Below are positions 5,507 through 12,339 of a DNA stretch of 12,339 bases, in pieces. A model generated the notes under the pieces. The model had not been told where the DNA came from, searched no databases, and saw only the letters and a program-made list of their open reading frames with translations. The stretch is taken from the NCBI GenBank assembly GCA_959601045.1, contig CAUGNZ010000043.1:1-12339 (forward strand), written 5' to 3'. Each line of letters opens with the position of its first letter. Position 1 is the first letter of the stretch. The stretch comes from an uncultured Collinsella sp. Lineage in GTDB: Bacteria > Actinomycetota > Coriobacteriia > Coriobacteriales > Coriobacteriaceae. Both the position numbers and the translations under genes were made by a program.

Positions 5507-7216
5507 ATGGGAATGTATCAGGGAGTCAACGCTTCCGAGGGCATCGGTATCGGCACCGTCATGGTCGCCGTCGATCCCGACTTGACGTTTGAGCCGCACG
5601 AGGTTGCTGATTCGGCAGCAGAGAAGGAGCGCTATCAGTCCGCTCTTTCGGTCTTCTGCGAGAAGACCCAGGCTCAGGCCGACCACATGAAGGAGACGGT
5701 GGGCGAGGCCGAGGCCGAGATCATGAGCGGACACATTGTCCTGGCTCAGGACCCGGGCATGACCGACGCCATCAACGCCGCCATTGACGGCGGCACCTGC
5801 GCCGAGCAGGCGCTCATGGACACCTCGACCATGTTCGAGAACATGTTCCTGTCCATGGATGACGAGATGTTCCGTCTGCGCGCGGCCGACATCGCCGACA
5901 TCCGCACCGGTATTCTGGCTGAGCTGCTGGGCAAGGAGGTCGTCGACCTCTCCGTCCTGCCCGAGAATACCGTCGTTGTCGTGCACGACCTCACGCCGTC
6001 CATGACCGCCACGATCGATAAGGCCCATGTTGCCGGCATCGTCACCGAGACCGGTGGCCGCACGTCACACTCCGCGATCATCGCGCGCGCCCTCGAGATC
6101 CCGGCCGTCCTTTCGGTTTCCAACAGCTGCACCGCACTGCGCAACGGCATGACCGTTGTCGTTGACGGTGGCAAGGGTATCGTTGAGGCCGATCCCGATG
6201 AGGAGACGCTCGCCGTCTACACTGCCAAGGCCGAGGCTTTCGCTGCCGAGAAGGCAGCTCTCGAGGCCTTCCGTGGCAAGCCTTCCGTGACTGCCGACGG
6301 CATCAAGAAGATCATCGCCTGCAACATCGGCAACCCCGATGACGTGCCCAACGCGCTCGATCATGACGCCGAGGCTATCGGTCTTTTCCGCTCTGAGTTC
6401 CTGTTCATGGACTCTGCTGAGCTTCCTTCCGAGGAGGAGCAGTTCAACGCCTACCGTAAGGTCGCCAGCGCGCTCAAGGGCGCTCCGGTCATCATCCGCA
6501 CGCTCGATGTGGGTGGCGACAAGGAGATTCCGTACCTGCACATGGTCAAGGAAGAGAACCCCTTCATGGGCTTCCGCGCCGTGCGTTACTGCCTGGCCAA
6601 CCCCGACCAGTACAAGGTCCAGCTCCGCGCCCTGCTGCGCGCCAGCGCCTTCGGTGACGTCAAGATCATGATCCCGCTCGTCACTTGCGTCGAGGAGGTC
6701 TTGGCTGTCAAGGAGCTCGTCGAGCAGTGCAAGGCCGAGCTGACCGAAGAGGGTCGCAAGTTCAACGAGAACATCGAGGTCGGCATCATGGTCGAGACGC
6801 CTGCCGCCTCGCTGCTCGCCGACCGCCTGGCCGAGGTCGCCGACTTCTTCTCCATCGGCACCAACGACCTGATCGGCTACACCATGTGCGCCGACCGTGG
6901 TAACGACACCATCTCCAACCTGTACCAGGTTTACTATCCCGCCGTGCTTCGCTCGCTCAAGAACATCATCGAGAGCGGCGTGAAGGCCGGCATCATGGTC
7001 GGTATGTGCGGCGAGGCTGCTGCCGATCCGCTGCTCGAGCCGCTGCTGATCAGCTGGGGCCTGGAGGAGTTCTCGATGAGCGCTCCGTCCATCCTGCGCG
7101 CCCGCAAGACCATCAGCCAGTGGACCAAGGCCGAGTGCGACGAGCTCGCCGAGAAGGCGCTCGCCTGCAACACCGCTGCCGAGGTCAAGGCACTGCTCGA
7201 GTCCGCAGCTCGCTAA
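5507..7216 (+). CDS. ptsI: PTS enzyme I (phosphoenolpyruvate-protein phosphotransferase)
   Basis: A 569-residue cytoplasmic enzyme that takes phosphate from PEP and passes it to HPr, starting the PTS cascade. Family landmarks in order: GVNASEGIGIG at the N terminus; the swivelling phosphohistidine domain with GGRTSHSAIIARALEIPAV and His188; the PEP-binding TIM barrel with AIGLFRSEFLFM (290-301), RTLDVGGDKEIPYL (331-344) and NPFMGFRAVR (351-360); IMVETPAASLLAD; FSIGTNDLIGYTMCADRGND (448-467); and the catalytic cysteine Cys501 in GMCGEAAADP. Length and residue positions agree with E. coli enzyme I (His189, Cys502). The start is ATG 5507 or 5513, served by GGAGAGAGG at 5497-5505; the in-frame TTG at 5459 lies in the upstream hairpin region and is rejected. 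It is followed after 74 bases by a PfkB-family gene, probably in the same transcript. Confidence 0.96.
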   Translation: MGMYQGVNASEGIGIGTVMVAVDPDLTFEPHEVADSAAEKERYQSALSVFCEKTQAQADHMKETVGEAEAEIMSGHIVLAQDPGMTDAINAAIDGGTCAEQALMDTSTMFENMFLSMDDEMFRLRAADIADIRTGILAELLGKEVVDLSVLPENTVVVVHDLTPSMTATIDKAHVAGIVTETGGRTSHSAIIARALEIPAVLSVSNSCTALRNGMTVVVDGGKGIVEADPDEETLAVYTAKAEAFAAEKAALEAFRGKPSVTADGIKKIIACNIGNPDDVPNALDHDAEAIGLFRSEFLFMDSAELPSEEEQFNAYRKVASALKGAPVIIRTLDVGGDKEIPYLHMVKEENPFMGFRAVRYCLANPDQYKVQLRALLRASAFGDVKIMIPLVTCVEEVLAVKELVEQCKAELTEEGRKFNENIEVGIMVETPAASLLADRLAEVADFFSIGTNDLIGYTMCADRGNDTISNLYQVYYPAVLRSLKNIIESGVKAGIMVGMCGEAAADPLLEPLLISWGLEEFSMSAPSILRARKTISQWTKAECDELAEKALACNTAAEVKALLESAAR

Positions 7217-7233
7217 TTTGGTATCAGAGGTAA

Positions 7234-7263
7234 CCGCGTGGTTGGAATGGGCCGGCCACGCGG
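7234..7263 (+). other. Intercistronic inverted repeat between ptsI and first kinase gene
   Basis: CCGCGTGG (7234-7241) and CCACGCGG (7256-7263) are perfect inverted copies around a 14-base loop, with no T-run after them. This is not an intrinsic terminator. It could be an mRNA processing or 3'-end stability element within a ptsI-kinase transcript. Confidence 0.5.
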
Positions 7264-7290
7264 CCCTCACATATACAGGGGGTACTGTAA

Positions 7291-8223
7291 ATGTTCTACA
7301 CGCTAACCGCTAACCCGGCTGTCGACATGACGGTTTCGAGCTCTCCGCTCGAGCCCGACGAGAACGTCCGCACCGGCTCGGCCAGCTACACGGCTAACGG
7401 CAAGGGCCTCGACGTGTCCTTCGCCTTTAAGAAGATGGGCGTCGACACCGTCGCGCTCGGCTTTTTCGCCGGCTTCACGGGCAAGTTCATCGTCGAGGAG
7501 GTCATGAACCTGGGTTGCCTCTGCCGTCCGGTCTGGACCGACGGTATCACGCGCATCAACACCTACGTCAACGATGGTCAGCACGAGTACGGCATCCTGA
7601 ACCCGGGTGCTCCGATCACGCCGCAGCACCAGGAGGAGCTCTACAACATCCTGGACACCGCGGGCGACCTTGAGTGCCTGATCGTCTCCGGATCCGTGCC
7701 TCCCAAAGCTACGCCCGACTTCCTGGCTCAGGTCATGGAGCACGCTCAGGCCCGTGGCGCCGACGTCGTCCTGGATCTGTCCTCCGACAAGCTCAAGGAG
7801 CTCGCTCACAAGAAGCCGCTGCTCATCAAGCCGAACCATCACGAGATGAAGGCCATCTTCGGCGTGCCGGTCGACACCGACGACGAGGTCCGCGTTGCCA
7901 TGAAGCTGGCTCACGAGGCCGGCGTCCAGAACGTGCTGCTCACCCGTGGTAGCCGCGGCGACGCTTACTTCTCCAACGGCGAGGACATCTGGTATGCCAA
8001 GCGTGAGTTCAACATCAAGCTGGTCTCTTCCGTCTGCGCCGGCGACTGCACCCTCGCTGCGTTCCTGCACAAGTGGTACAGGGATCGCGACAACGTCGAG
8101 GAGGCCATGAAGCTCGCTATGGCCACCGGCGCCAACGTTGCCGAGTCCGTCGGCATCGGCGACTTCGGTCACGTCGATGAGTACAGCAAGCGCGTTGCTG
8201 TCCGCAAGCTCGATCGTCAGTAA
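7291..8223 (+). CDS. fruK: PfkB-family kinase, 1-phosphofructokinase-like (first of two paralogues)
   Basis: A 310-residue cytoplasmic kinase of the ribokinase/PfkB fold, predicted to phosphorylate fructose 1-phosphate to fructose 1,6-bisphosphate with ATP. Seen: TLTANPAVDMTV at the start, NGKGLDVSFAF (36-46, substrate loop; the family usually has GGKGIN or AGKGIN), the VSGSVPP loop (132-138), LIKPNHHEM (178-186), and the C-terminal catalytic motif CAGD (249-252) with Asp252 as the expected base. CAGD replaces the usual GAGD. The ATP-side loop reads TRGSRGDAY with an extra residue compared with TLGGDGAY in the downstream paralogue. AGGGGG eight bases upstream supports the ATG at 7291. It sits 74 bases after ptsI and ends at a strong terminator. 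The changed ATP-side loop makes this copy the more divergent one, so tagatose-6-phosphate or another sugar phosphate kinase activity is possible. Confidence 0.85.
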   Translation: MFYTLTANPAVDMTVSSSPLEPDENVRTGSASYTANGKGLDVSFAFKKMGVDTVALGFFAGFTGKFIVEEVMNLGCLCRPVWTDGITRINTYVNDGQHEYGILNPGAPITPQHQEELYNILDTAGDLECLIVSGSVPPKATPDFLAQVMEHAQARGADVVLDLSSDKLKELAHKKPLLIKPNHHEMKAIFGVPVDTDDEVRVAMKLAHEAGVQNVLLTRGSRGDAYFSNGEDIWYAKREFNIKLVSSVCAGDCTLAAFLHKWYRDRDNVEEAMKLAMATGANVAESVGIGDFGHVDEYSKRVAVRKLDRQ

Positions 8224-8251
8224 TCGAAACGCGACATATTCGTGCGCATGC

Positions 8252-8284
8252 GGCGCCCCGGTTTCGGCCGGGGCGCCTTTTTTG
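8252..8284 (+). terminator. Rho-independent terminator after first kinase gene
   Basis: GGCGCCCCGG (8252-8261) pairs perfectly with CCGGGGCGCC (8268-8277) around a 6-base loop, followed by six T. It ends the probable ptsH-ptsI-kinase transcript and implies separate transcription of the second kinase. Confidence 0.95.
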
Positions 8285-8372
8285 TTCCGTCATGGGGGAG
8301 ACATGTTCTGCCGTACTTCATCGCTTCCACACCGTTCACCGAGTTGTCCTAGCCTTTTACCGATGGGTGGAA

Positions 8373-8378
8373 TATACT
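8373..8378 (+). promoter_or_regulatory. Putative -10 box of second kinase gene
   Basis: TATACT, 5/6 to consensus, 34 bases upstream of the ATG at 8413 and downstream of a strong terminator, where a new promoter is needed. The -35 region (about 8350-8355) is not recognisable. A TGAAAG-N3-CATTCA half-symmetric dyad at 8399-8413 overlaps the ribosome binding site and start codon and resembles the permease dyad, but may be coincidence. Confidence 0.4.
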
Positions 8379-8412
8379 TTCATCAACACGTTACTTCGTG
8401 AAAGGAACATTC

Positions 8413-9345
8413 ATGATTTACACGCTTACTGCAAATCCCGCCATTGACTACAACATCGCCTGCGACGGCCTTGCTGCCAACACCGTCACGCGTACCCGCA
8501 ACGCCGTCTACACGCCCAACGGTAAGGGCCTCAACGTCTCGTTTACGCTTGACCACTACGGTGTCGACACCACGATCCTGGGCTTCTTCGCCGGCTTCTC
8601 GGGCGAGTTTATCGTTAAGGGCGCCGAGGCCTTGGGCGTGCCCGTCAAGCCCGTGTGGACCGACGGCATCACGCGCGTCAACGTGTTCCTCAATGCCGGC
8701 CCCGACACCGAGTACAACATGGTCAACGCCGGTGCCGCCATCAACGAGGCCAACGAGCGGGAGATGTTTGAGCTCATCGATTCGCTCGATGACATGACCT
8801 GCCTGGTCATCAGCGGCTCGCTGCCTCCCAACACTTCCGAGGGCTTCCTGGCCGAGGTCCTGCGCCGCGTCAAGGCCAAGGGGGCCGAGTTCGTCCTCGA
8901 TATCTCGAGCCACCAGCTGGCCGACCTCATTGCCATGGAGCCGCTGCTCATTAAGCCCAACGACGACGAGCTGCTCGACATCTTTGGCATTAAGGTGAGC
9001 GGTGGCGACGACGAGTCCGTCAAGGGCGCGATGGCCGAGCTGCATACCAAGGGCGCCAAGAACGTCCTGCTGACCCTTGGTGGCGACGGCGCGTACTTCT
9101 CCAACGGCGAGCACATCTGGTTTGCCAATCGCACCTTTGAGGTCAAGCTGCTTTCGACGGTCTGCGCCGGTGATTCCTCGCTCGCTGCCTTCCTGTCCGT
9201 GTGGCACGATGCCCCCGAGCGTGTTGAGGATGCTCTGCGCCTTTCGATGGCAACCGGCGCAAACGTGGTCGAGTGCCCGGGTCTGGGTGACTTTGCCAAG
9301 GTGGACGAATACAAGAAGAACATCGAAGTTCGTCAGGTCTGCTAG
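8413..9345 (+). CDS. fruK: 1-phosphofructokinase, PfkB family (second of two paralogues)
   Basis: A 310-residue kinase, collinear with the previous gene and identical at roughly half the positions by eye. It is predicted to convert fructose 1-phosphate to fructose 1,6-bisphosphate in the cytoplasm. Motifs: TLTANPAID at the start, NGKGLNVSFTL (36-46), VWTDGITRVN (81-90), VISGSLPPN (132-140), LIKPNDDEL (179-187), TLGGDGAYFSNG (221-232), and LLSTVCAGDSSLAAFL (246-261) with catalytic Asp254. This copy keeps more of the canonical family loop (STVxAGDS) than its neighbour, but also has Cys for the first Gly of GAGD. The ATG at 8413 is chosen over an in-frame GTG at 8398 because AAAGGAA lies 5 bases before it and the paralogue begins at the same point (M-TLTANPA). 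It is flanked by terminators on both sides, so it is probably its own transcription unit. Confidence 0.9.
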   Translation: MIYTLTANPAIDYNIACDGLAANTVTRTRNAVYTPNGKGLNVSFTLDHYGVDTTILGFFAGFSGEFIVKGAEALGVPVKPVWTDGITRVNVFLNAGPDTEYNMVNAGAAINEANEREMFELIDSLDDMTCLVISGSLPPNTSEGFLAEVLRRVKAKGAEFVLDISSHQLADLIAMEPLLIKPNDDELLDIFGIKVSGGDDESVKGAMAELHTKGAKNVLLTLGGDGAYFSNGEHIWFANRTFEVKLLSTVCAGDSSLAAFLSVWHDAPERVEDALRLSMATGANVVECPGLGDFAKVDEYKKNIEVRQVC

Positions 9346-9368
9346 TCGCATCAAATAAATCGTTGCCG

Positions 9369-9405
9369 AACACCCGCTTTGGATTTCCGAGGCGGGTGTT
9401 TTTTT
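9369..9405 (+). terminator. Rho-independent terminator after second kinase gene
   Basis: AACACCCGC (9369-9377) pairs with GCGGGTGTT (9392-9400), with further weaker pairing inside down to the ATTT loop, followed by T residues to 9405. It lies 23 bases after the TAG. Confidence 0.94.
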
Positions 9406-9542
9406 GCGTTCTGGGCGCATGTGACGTCTGCTGTCCCGTTCGTTCGAATTGACGATACGATTGCATGTGCGCGCATGCTCGTTTCTTGTTAGACTTCTTG
9501 AGAACCATCGATTTACGCTCACAAGTGCAGGAGGCCATAGGC

Positions 9543-10937
9543 ATGTGCAATGTTTCGCTCAACGGTACTCAACCGTCCGATGCGTCCCTGCGCGTCCTGC
9601 GCGCGCTTGAGGCGGCTGGTCTTGAGGCTTGGTGCGTGGGCGGTTGGGTGCGCGACGCCCTGATGGGGTGCCCCAGCCACGATGTTGATATGTGCTGTAG
9701 CGGCCTGTGGCAGGACTCCAAAGCGGCGCTCGAGGCCGCTGGCATCGCGGTTGTGGAGTCGGGCATTAAATTTGGCGGAATCACGGCTATTTCCGATGGC
9801 GAGCGTATCGAGGTCACCACGTACCGTCTGGATGGCTTTTACACCGATTGTCGCCATCCCCAGAGTGTGGAGCGTGCTGCCTCGCTCGAGGACGATCTGG
9901 CGCGCCGCGACTTTACCGTCAACGCCATGGCCTGGCATCCCGAGCGCGGGCTTGTCGACCGCTACGACGGCCAGGGTGACTTGGAGCGCAAACTGATTCG
10001 CGCTGTCGGCGATCCCAAGCGTCGCTTTAACGAGGACGCCCTGCGCATGCTGCGTGCGGTACGCTTTGCCTGCCGCCTGGATTTTATGATCGAGCCTAAG
10101 ACTAAACAGGCTTTGGCCGAATGTGCGCCGTTGCTCGATGCCGTGGCGCGTGAGCGTGTGGGTATTGAGCTCGAGGGAATTCTTTCGACCGGTCATGGGG
10201 GAGACGCGATGCTCCGCTACCCCGAGCTCATCTGCGCCGCCGTGCCCGAGTTGGCAGCGGGTCGCGGGTTTGACCAGCGCAGTGTCTATCATGCGTTTAA
10301 CGTCTACGAGCATATCGCCCGCGTGCTGACGGTGGCAGGGGAGCTGGCGCTGTGCGACGGCGTCGCGCCTTCGCTGAGCTTAATGTGGGCAGCGTTTTTG
10401 CATGACGTCTCCAAGCCCGATTGCTTTACGGTCGACCATGCGGGCAGCGGCCACTTCTACGGTCATCCCGAGCTCGGCGCCAAGAAGGCGCGCGTCATTA
10501 TGGATCGCCTGGCTCTCTCGCATGACTTGGTGCGCGACGTGTGCCTGCTCATTAAATATCACGACAAGCCGCTGCGCCCCGAGCGCTCCTGCCTGCTTAA
10601 TATGATGCGCGCGCTTTCGGGCGAGGGCGTCGATACGCCGCGTCTGATTGACGAGCTCATGGATCTTAAGCGTGCCGATACGCTTGGTAAGGCCCCGTCG
10701 TGTTTCTATTACGTCGAGACGATCGAAGAGATGCGCTCACTCGCCCATGATCTGTTGGAGGCGGGGGAGCCCTATTCGCTCAAGATGCTTGCCATCAATG
10801 GTGGCGACCTGATCCGCGCCGGTGTGAAACCGGGGCCCGAGCTAGGCCAGCTACTCAACGCCGCCCTCAAAGCCGTTATCGAGGACAACATCCCCAACGA
10901 TCGCGAAGCCCTCCTGGCTCATCTCAACTTGAACTAG
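9543..10937 (+). CDS. cca: CCA-adding tRNA nucleotidyltransferase with HD domain
   Basis: A 464-residue class II nucleotidyltransferase that adds or repairs the 3' CCA of tRNAs. The head domain has CVGGWVRDAL (31-40) and the metal-binding pair D47-V-D49; then RRDFTVNAMA (121-130), DRYDGQGDLE (139-148) and EDALRMLRAVRFACRL (164-179), the nucleotide-recognition and neck region. The C-terminal half carries an HD domain with His287-Asp288 in FLHDVSKP and further His residues in GHFYGHPELGAKKA and IKYHD, as in many bacterial CCA enzymes. The ATG at 9543 is chosen because CAGGAGG lies 8 bases upstream; an in-frame earlier ATG at 9465 has no ribosome binding site and adds unrelated residues. No convincing promoter is recognised in the 197-base gap before it. 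It is followed by two tRNA-Glu genes that already encode CCA, so for those the enzyme would act in end repair. Confidence 0.95.
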   Translation: MCNVSLNGTQPSDASLRVLRALEAAGLEAWCVGGWVRDALMGCPSHDVDMCCSGLWQDSKAALEAAGIAVVESGIKFGGITAISDGERIEVTTYRLDGFYTDCRHPQSVERAASLEDDLARRDFTVNAMAWHPERGLVDRYDGQGDLERKLIRAVGDPKRRFNEDALRMLRAVRFACRLDFMIEPKTKQALAECAPLLDAVARERVGIELEGILSTGHGGDAMLRYPELICAAVPELAAGRGFDQRSVYHAFNVYEHIARVLTVAGELALCDGVAPSLSLMWAAFLHDVSKPDCFTVDHAGSGHFYGHPELGAKKARVIMDRLALSHDLVRDVCLLIKYHDKPLRPERSCLLNMMRALSGEGVDTPRLIDELMDLKRADTLGKAPSCFYYVETIEEMRSLAHDLLEAGEPYSLKMLAINGGDLIRAGVKPGPELGQLLNAALKAVIEDNIPNDREALLAHLNLN

Positions 10938-10967
10938 CTAACCAGTTGACCTGCGCGTTCCATAACC

Positions 10968-10986
10968 TGCCGACAAATTTTCGGCA
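10968..10986 (+). terminator. Weak hairpin after cca, possible terminator
   Basis: TGCCGA (10968-10973) pairs with TCGGCA (10981-10986) around a 7-base loop, followed by ATTT. The stem is short and the T-run poor, so termination is uncertain. Confidence 0.35.
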
Positions 10987-11001
10987 ATTTGGAATTTCTT
11001 C

Positions 11002-11030
11002 TTGCGCTGACGTTTTTTGTCCCGTAATAT
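11002..11030 (+). promoter_or_regulatory. Promoter of the tRNA-Glu pair
   Basis: TTGCGC (11002-11007), a 17-base spacer, and TAATAT (11025-11030) give a good sigma-70-type arrangement. Transcription would begin near 11037, about 28 bases before the first tRNA. The T-rich spacer and GC-rich start region fit a stable-RNA promoter. Confidence 0.65.
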
Positions 11031-11064
11031 ATGTCCTCGCAGCACGGCAGTGCAGATGTCATGT

Positions 11065-11141
11065 GGCCCGTTCGTCTAGCGGTTTAGGACGCCGCCCTCT
11101 CAAGGCGGAGATCACCAGTTCGAATCTGGTACGGGCTACCA
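11065..11141 (+). tRNA. tRNA-Glu (anticodon CTC), copy 1
   Basis: A full cloverleaf with encoded CCA. The acceptor GGCCCGT pairs with ACGGGCT, with a G-T closing pair. The D-arm is GTCTAGCGGTTTAGGAC. The anticodon stem CCGCC/GGCGG holds the loop CTCTCAA with anticodon CTC, reading GAG. The T-arm is ACCAG-TTCGAAT-CTGGT, then discriminator A and CCA. The arrangement matches bacterial tRNA-Glu. Confidence 0.96.
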
Positions 11142-11163
11142 CTTCTTTTCTGCTGAGGCCTAT

Positions 11164-11240
11164 GGCCCGTTCGTCTAGCGGTTTAGGACGCCGCCCTCTC
11201 AAGGCGGAGATCACCAGTTCGAATCTGGTACGGGCTACCA
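11164..11240 (+). tRNA. tRNA-Glu (anticodon CTC), copy 2
   Basis: Identical over all 77 bases to the first copy and separated from it by 22 bases, so the two are almost certainly cotranscribed and processed. The strong terminator follows 10 bases after the CCA end. The duplication probably supports demand for GAG, which is heavily used in the genes of this window. Confidence 0.96.
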
Positions 11241-11250
11241 CGCATCTGAT

Positions 11251-11283
11251 ACCCGGTCTTTCCTTGGAAGGCCGGGTTTTTTA
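11251..11283 (+). terminator. Rho-independent terminator of the tRNA operon
   Basis: ACCCGGTC (11251-11258) pairs with GGCCGGGT (11270-11277; one G-T pair), with an inner TTCC-TT-GGAA helix (11260-11269) and one bulged T, followed by a run of T. Confidence 0.94.
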
Positions 11284-11390
11284 TTATCAAACAACTGTCT
11301 GTCATTCCCGTTTGAACAAGAGCTTTGCGTTCTGCTTATGGCCCTTACGGGTACAATTACCAAGATATTTTGACTGTTAGAAGGTGTCTC

Positions 11391-12339
11391 ATGACGGAGT
11401 CCTCTCAGCATACGTCCAAGCCCCAGGTCGAGGTTGAGGCCTCGGGCGGCGATGACAATAAGAGCGCACGCCGCGGCGCCATCTTTATCGGCGTCGTGCT
11501 GGTGGGTTATATCGTCTACCTGGTGGTTACCGGGCAGATGGGGCAGTTCTGGGCCGCTATGTCGAGCGTCCAGGCACCTTGGCTCGTTGTCGCTTGTCTT
11601 TGCATGTTCATGTATCTGTTCTTTGGCATTGTGGCCTATGCGATCGCCGTCTGGCTCGACCCATATTCGCCCGTCGGCATTCGCGACCTGATCTCGGTCG
11701 AGGCGAGCGGTATCTTCTTTGGCAACCTGACGCCCATGATGATGGGCTCTACGCCCGCCCAGATTTACCGCCTGACCAAGGCAGGCCAAAATGTCGGCGA
11801 GGCCGGAGCCACGCAATTCACGCGCTTTATCGTGTATCAGTTTGGCCTCGTTGCCTGGGGCGCTATCCTACTGCTTGCTCGCATGCCGTTTTTCGCCGAG
11901 CGCTATGGCGACATGACGCTGCTGTGTGTCTTTAGCTTTGGTGGGCACTGCTGCATCTTGCTTGGCATCTTCGCCGTCGCGCTCATGCCTAAGACCGTCA
12001 CGCGCGTCGCCCATTGCATCATCAATTGGCTCGAGCGCATTGGTGTCTCGGCCACTAAGATCGAGGGATGGCGCACGTTTGTCGATGGTGAGATCTACTC
12101 TTTCTCCGAGAAGTTCAAGCTTTCAGCCGGCCACTTTTCGTCCATGCTGCTCACGGTGGTCATCACCATGTTGCAGCTCGCGTTTTTCTACCTCGTGCCG
12201 TATTTCCTGATGCTTGCCTTTGGCCACCACGAAGTCGACTTTTTCTCGGTCATGGCCGCGAGCGCTTTTGTCCAGCTGCTGAGCTCTGCGGTTCCCTTGC
12301 CCGGTGGAACTGGTGGCGCTGAGGGCGGCTTTGCATTGT
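11391..12339 (+). CDS. YbhN/UPF0104-type membrane protein (LPG synthetase TM-domain family), 3'-truncated by window edge
   Basis: The frame is open from ATG 11391 to the window end (316 full codons, no stop). The protein starts with a charged cytoplasmic-type stretch (MTESSQHTSKPQVEVEASGG) and then has a series of hydrophobic segments near residues 29-47, 63-88, 147-165, 178-198 and 248-275. The motif PLPGGTGGAEGGF close to the visible end is the family's PGG-G-EGG signature, and NLTPMMMGSTPAQ near 113-125 also fits. Members of PF03706 include the flippase part of MprF and uncharacterised membrane proteins; substrate and role here are unknown. AGAAGG nine bases or fewer upstream gives the ribosome binding site. 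A TACAAT at 11352-11357 could be the -10 box, with no clear -35. It probably has its own promoter, since the tRNA terminator lies upstream. Confidence 0.87.
   Translation, partial: MTESSQHTSKPQVEVEASGGDDNKSARRGAIFIGVVLVGYIVYLVVTGQMGQFWAAMSSVQAPWLVVACLCMFMYLFFGIVAYAIAVWLDPYSPVGIRDLISVEASGIFFGNLTPMMMGSTPAQIYRLTKAGQNVGEAGATQFTRFIVYQFGLVAWGAILLLARMPFFAERYGDMTLLCVFSFGGHCCILLGIFAVALMPKTVTRVAHCIINWLERIGVSATKIEGWRTFVDGEIYSFSEKFKLSAGHFSSMLLTVVITMLQLAFFYLVPYFLMLAFGHHEVDFFSVMAASAFVQLLSSAVPLPGGTGGAEGGFAL

Noticed and set aside
9449..9454. TTGACG as a -35 box for cca
   Set aside because: No acceptable -10 box at 16-18 bases downstream.
6065..9522. Long minus-strand open frames opposite ptsI and both kinases (for example 6065-7270, 7303-8172, 8383-9522)
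   Set aside because: Same codon-bias effect; translations show no recognisable domain and the sense frames are clear enzymes.
10946..11380. Open frame with a repeated RRPLKAEITSSNLVRATT-type peptide, and its minus-strand counterpart at 11059-11241
   Set aside because: These are translations of the two tRNA-Glu genes; the repeat is the tRNA duplication.
1..12339. CRISPR array, prophage, insertion sequence or novel defence system
   Set aside because: No regularly spaced direct repeats, transposase, integrase, phage or defence-type proteins were seen; the genes are ordinary metabolic and housekeeping genes.

Overview
The window is a high-GC, gene-dense stretch with GC-biased third codon positions, strong AGGAGG-type ribosome binding sites and compact intergenic gaps. 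Gene content and protein sequences suggest a Coriobacteriia-type actinobacterium, with Collinsella as my best guess. That assignment is inference from style and gene set; no marker gene here proves it.

Layout: (1) 1-1395, the 3' two thirds or more of recN (DNA repair ATPase), cut by the window edge. (2) 1455-2312, minus strand, an RpiR/MurR-type regulator with HTH and SIS domains; it converges on recN across a palindromic hairpin and is divergent from the next gene. (3) 2586-4589, a fructose-type PTS permease with domains in the order EIIB-EIIC-EIIA. (4) 4590-5115, a 526-base gene-free stretch holding a rho-independent terminator, a 71-base inverted repeat, a 204-base nested palindrome and the leader of ptsH. 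(5) 5116-5379 ptsH (HPr) and 5507-7216 ptsI (enzyme I), separated by a terminator-like hairpin. (6) 7291-8223 and 8413-9345, two paralogous 310-residue PfkB-family 1-phosphofructokinase-like genes, each followed by a strong terminator. (7) 9543-10937, a CCA-adding tRNA nucleotidyltransferase with an HD domain. (8) 11065-11240, two identical tRNA-Glu(CTC) genes with their own promoter and terminator. (9) 11391 to the window end, the start of a YbhN/UPF0104 (lysylphosphatidylglycerol synthetase transmembrane-like) membrane protein.

Function: the centre is a self-contained fructose utilisation locus. PEP phosphorylates enzyme I, then HPr His15, then EIIA His581, then EIIB Cys12, and the EIIC channel delivers fructose 1-phosphate (or a related sugar phosphate). 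One or both PfkB kinases would then make fructose 1,6-bisphosphate. The general PTS proteins sit inside the sugar-specific cluster, and the likely local regulator is of the RpiR family rather than the DeoR/LacI types usual for fru operons. The most unusual signals are non-coding: the large nested palindrome, a hairpin that would sequester the ptsH Shine-Dalgarno, and dyads of TGAAA..TTTCA type between the regulator and the permease. In both kinases the usual GAGD catalytic motif reads CAGD.
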